A stretch of DNA of 64,000 nucleotides from Bacteroidetes bacterium UBA4414 (lineage in GTDB: Bacteria > Bacteroidota > Bacteroidia > Chitinophagales > Chitinophagaceae): positions 266,413 through 330,412 of the forward strand of contig DGQM01000024.1 in the NCBI GenBank assembly GCA_002389765.1. The letters run 5' to 3'. Below the pieces are notes generated by a model. It saw only the letters and a list, made by a program, of their open reading frames with translations, searched no databases and had not been told where the DNA came from. The translations under genes were made by a program, and so were the position numbers. Positions 63,196 to 64,000 of the stretch are shown in pieces; position 1 is the stretch's first letter, and every line of letters starts with the position of its first letter.

Positions 63196-63269
63196 ATTAT
63201 TGCCCCCTGCAAGAGGAGTTGCAAGATAAACAAAGCGGGGCTGAAACAGTTCGCAGAAAAAACTATAAG

Positions 63270-64000
63270 CTAGTACTTTCTATCTATAGCATAGTTTACC
63301 AACGATTCCATTGCATCTCTTGCCGGTGTTTGTGGGTATTGCTTCAGCAAAGCCAATGCGTCTTCCTTATACTGGTTCATTTTCTGTGTAGCATATTGTA
63401 TACCGCCCGATTTATTGACGGTATCAATTACCTCTTCCACTTTTTTACGATCAGTATTCTGATTTTTGACGATGTAAATGATTTTACGCTTCGTTGCTGC
63501 GTCTGCATTATTAAGGGTATAGATAAGCGGCAATGTCATTTTCTTTTCTTTGATGTCTATACCGGTCGGTTTGCCCACATTATCCTGCCCATAGTCAAAA
63601 AGGTCGTCTTTTATCTGGAAGGCGATACCCACTTTTTCGCCGAATAGCCTGAAATGTTCAGATACTTGTAGGTCGTCTGTAGCTGAATAAGCGCCCGCAG
63701 CGCATGCAGAGGATAGGAGAGAAGCTGTTTTTGCTCTTATTATTTCGAAGTATATATCTTCTTTAATGTCAAGTTTTCGAGCTTTTTCCATCTGCAACAG
63801 CTCGCCCTCGCTCATTTCCTTTACGGCACGCGATGTTATCTTCAAAATCTCAAAATCATCGTTATCAAGGGATAATAAGAGGCCTTTTGCCAGTAAATAG
63901 TCGCCTACCAATACAGCAATTTTGTTTTTCCATAGGGCATTTATAGAAAAAAAACCACGTCTCAGCATGGCATTATCTACCACATCATCGTGTACAAGGG
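63270..64000 (-). CDS. Polyprenyl diphosphate synthase (partial, 5' end outside window)
   Basis: The C-terminal ~240 residues are visible; the gene runs past the right edge. The first Asp-rich motif is LVHDDVVDNAMLRRG (DDxxD) at the edge and the second is FQIKDDLFDYG. The enzyme makes a long-chain polyprenyl diphosphate from isopentenyl diphosphate, used for quinone side chains or lipid carriers. The chain length cannot be read from the sequence seen. It is on the same strand as uvrA, 74 bases upstream. Confidence 0.9.
   Translation of the reverse strand, partial: LVHDDVVDNAMLRRGFFSINALWKNKIAVLVGDYLLAKGLLLSLDNDDFEILKITSRAVKEMSEGELLQMEKARKLDIKEDIYFEIIRAKTASLLSSACAAGAYSATDDLQVSEHFRLFGEKVGIAFQIKDDLFDYGQDNVGKPTGIDIKEKKMTLPLIYTLNNADAATKRKIIYIVKNQNTDRKKVEEVIDTVNKSGGIQYATQKMNQYKEDALALLKQYPQTPARDAMESLVNYAIDRKY

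Noticed and set aside
1..64000. CRISPR array, tRNA or rRNA genes, transposase or integrase genes
   Set aside because: Looked for on both strands; no spaced direct repeats of the right size, cloverleaf, rRNA-like sequence or transposase motif was recognised.

Overview
The window is chromosomal DNA from a member of the Bacteroidota, most likely from the Chitinophagales/Chitinophagaceae side of the phylum. The evidence is type IX secretion (T9SS) C-terminal sorting domains on four proteins or remnants, a PorP/SprF-like and PorE-like pair, a DUF3822-rsmD-coaD cluster, a membrane pyrophosphatase, the Bacteroidota promoter element TAnnTTTGC in front of many genes, and few Shine-Dalgarno sequences. 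No tRNA, rRNA, CRISPR array, transposase or integrase was seen. The species is not identifiable by eye.

Layout. 1-3 kb: capsule/exopolysaccharide export (a Wzc-like chain length regulator/kinase cut by the left edge, and a Wza-like lipoprotein). 2957-3284: a non-coding gap with four closely packed DnaA-box-like sequences, a candidate replication origin. 3.3-21 kb: mostly housekeeping genes in short, mixed-strand units (pdxH, chrA, SCO1/SenC, leuS, FAD oxidoreductase, maf, ubiA-like, pyrE, Nudix, YeiH-like, coaD, rsmD, MATE, ytxJ, fabD). A GxxExxY gene sits between two convergent genes inside a perfect 22-bp inverted repeat. 21.1-23.7 kb: a small AT-rich accessory patch with a possible structured RNA, a DUF6119-type protein, a KTSC-like protein and a three-palindrome array. 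23.7-26.7 kb: a MbnP / MbnH-type cytochrome c peroxidase / YHYH cluster with a probable copper role. 26.8-38 kb: LolA-like protein, FtsK, PorP/SprF-like and PorE-like T9SS proteins, prmA, plsY, M48 protease, a small methyltransferase and an OxyR-type regulator.

38-64 kb: a 1077-residue secreted T9SS cargo protein, a DUF3052/YdeI-like fusion, thioesterase, glycosyltransferase, membrane pyrophosphatase, an ECF sigma and zinc-finger regulator pair, a frameshifted alpha/beta hydrolase, an M1 peptidase that appears fused to an Omp85-like outer-membrane barrel, a decayed T9SS domain, purF, LysE-type exporter, tsaE, a copper P-type ATPase, a secreted reprolysin-like protease, uvrA, and a polyprenyl diphosphate synthase cut by the right edge.

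Themes. Cell-envelope export recurs (capsule export, T9SS parts and cargo, LolA, barrel-anchored peptidase). Copper/redox handling recurs (SCO1, MbnP/MbnH, copper ATPase, OxyR, YtxJ). Several genes have the -7 element only 3-8 bases before the start codon, which implies leaderless or nearly leaderless mRNAs. The observations most worth testing are the M1-barrel fusion, the inverted-repeat-bounded GxxExxY cassette and the DnaA-box cluster.
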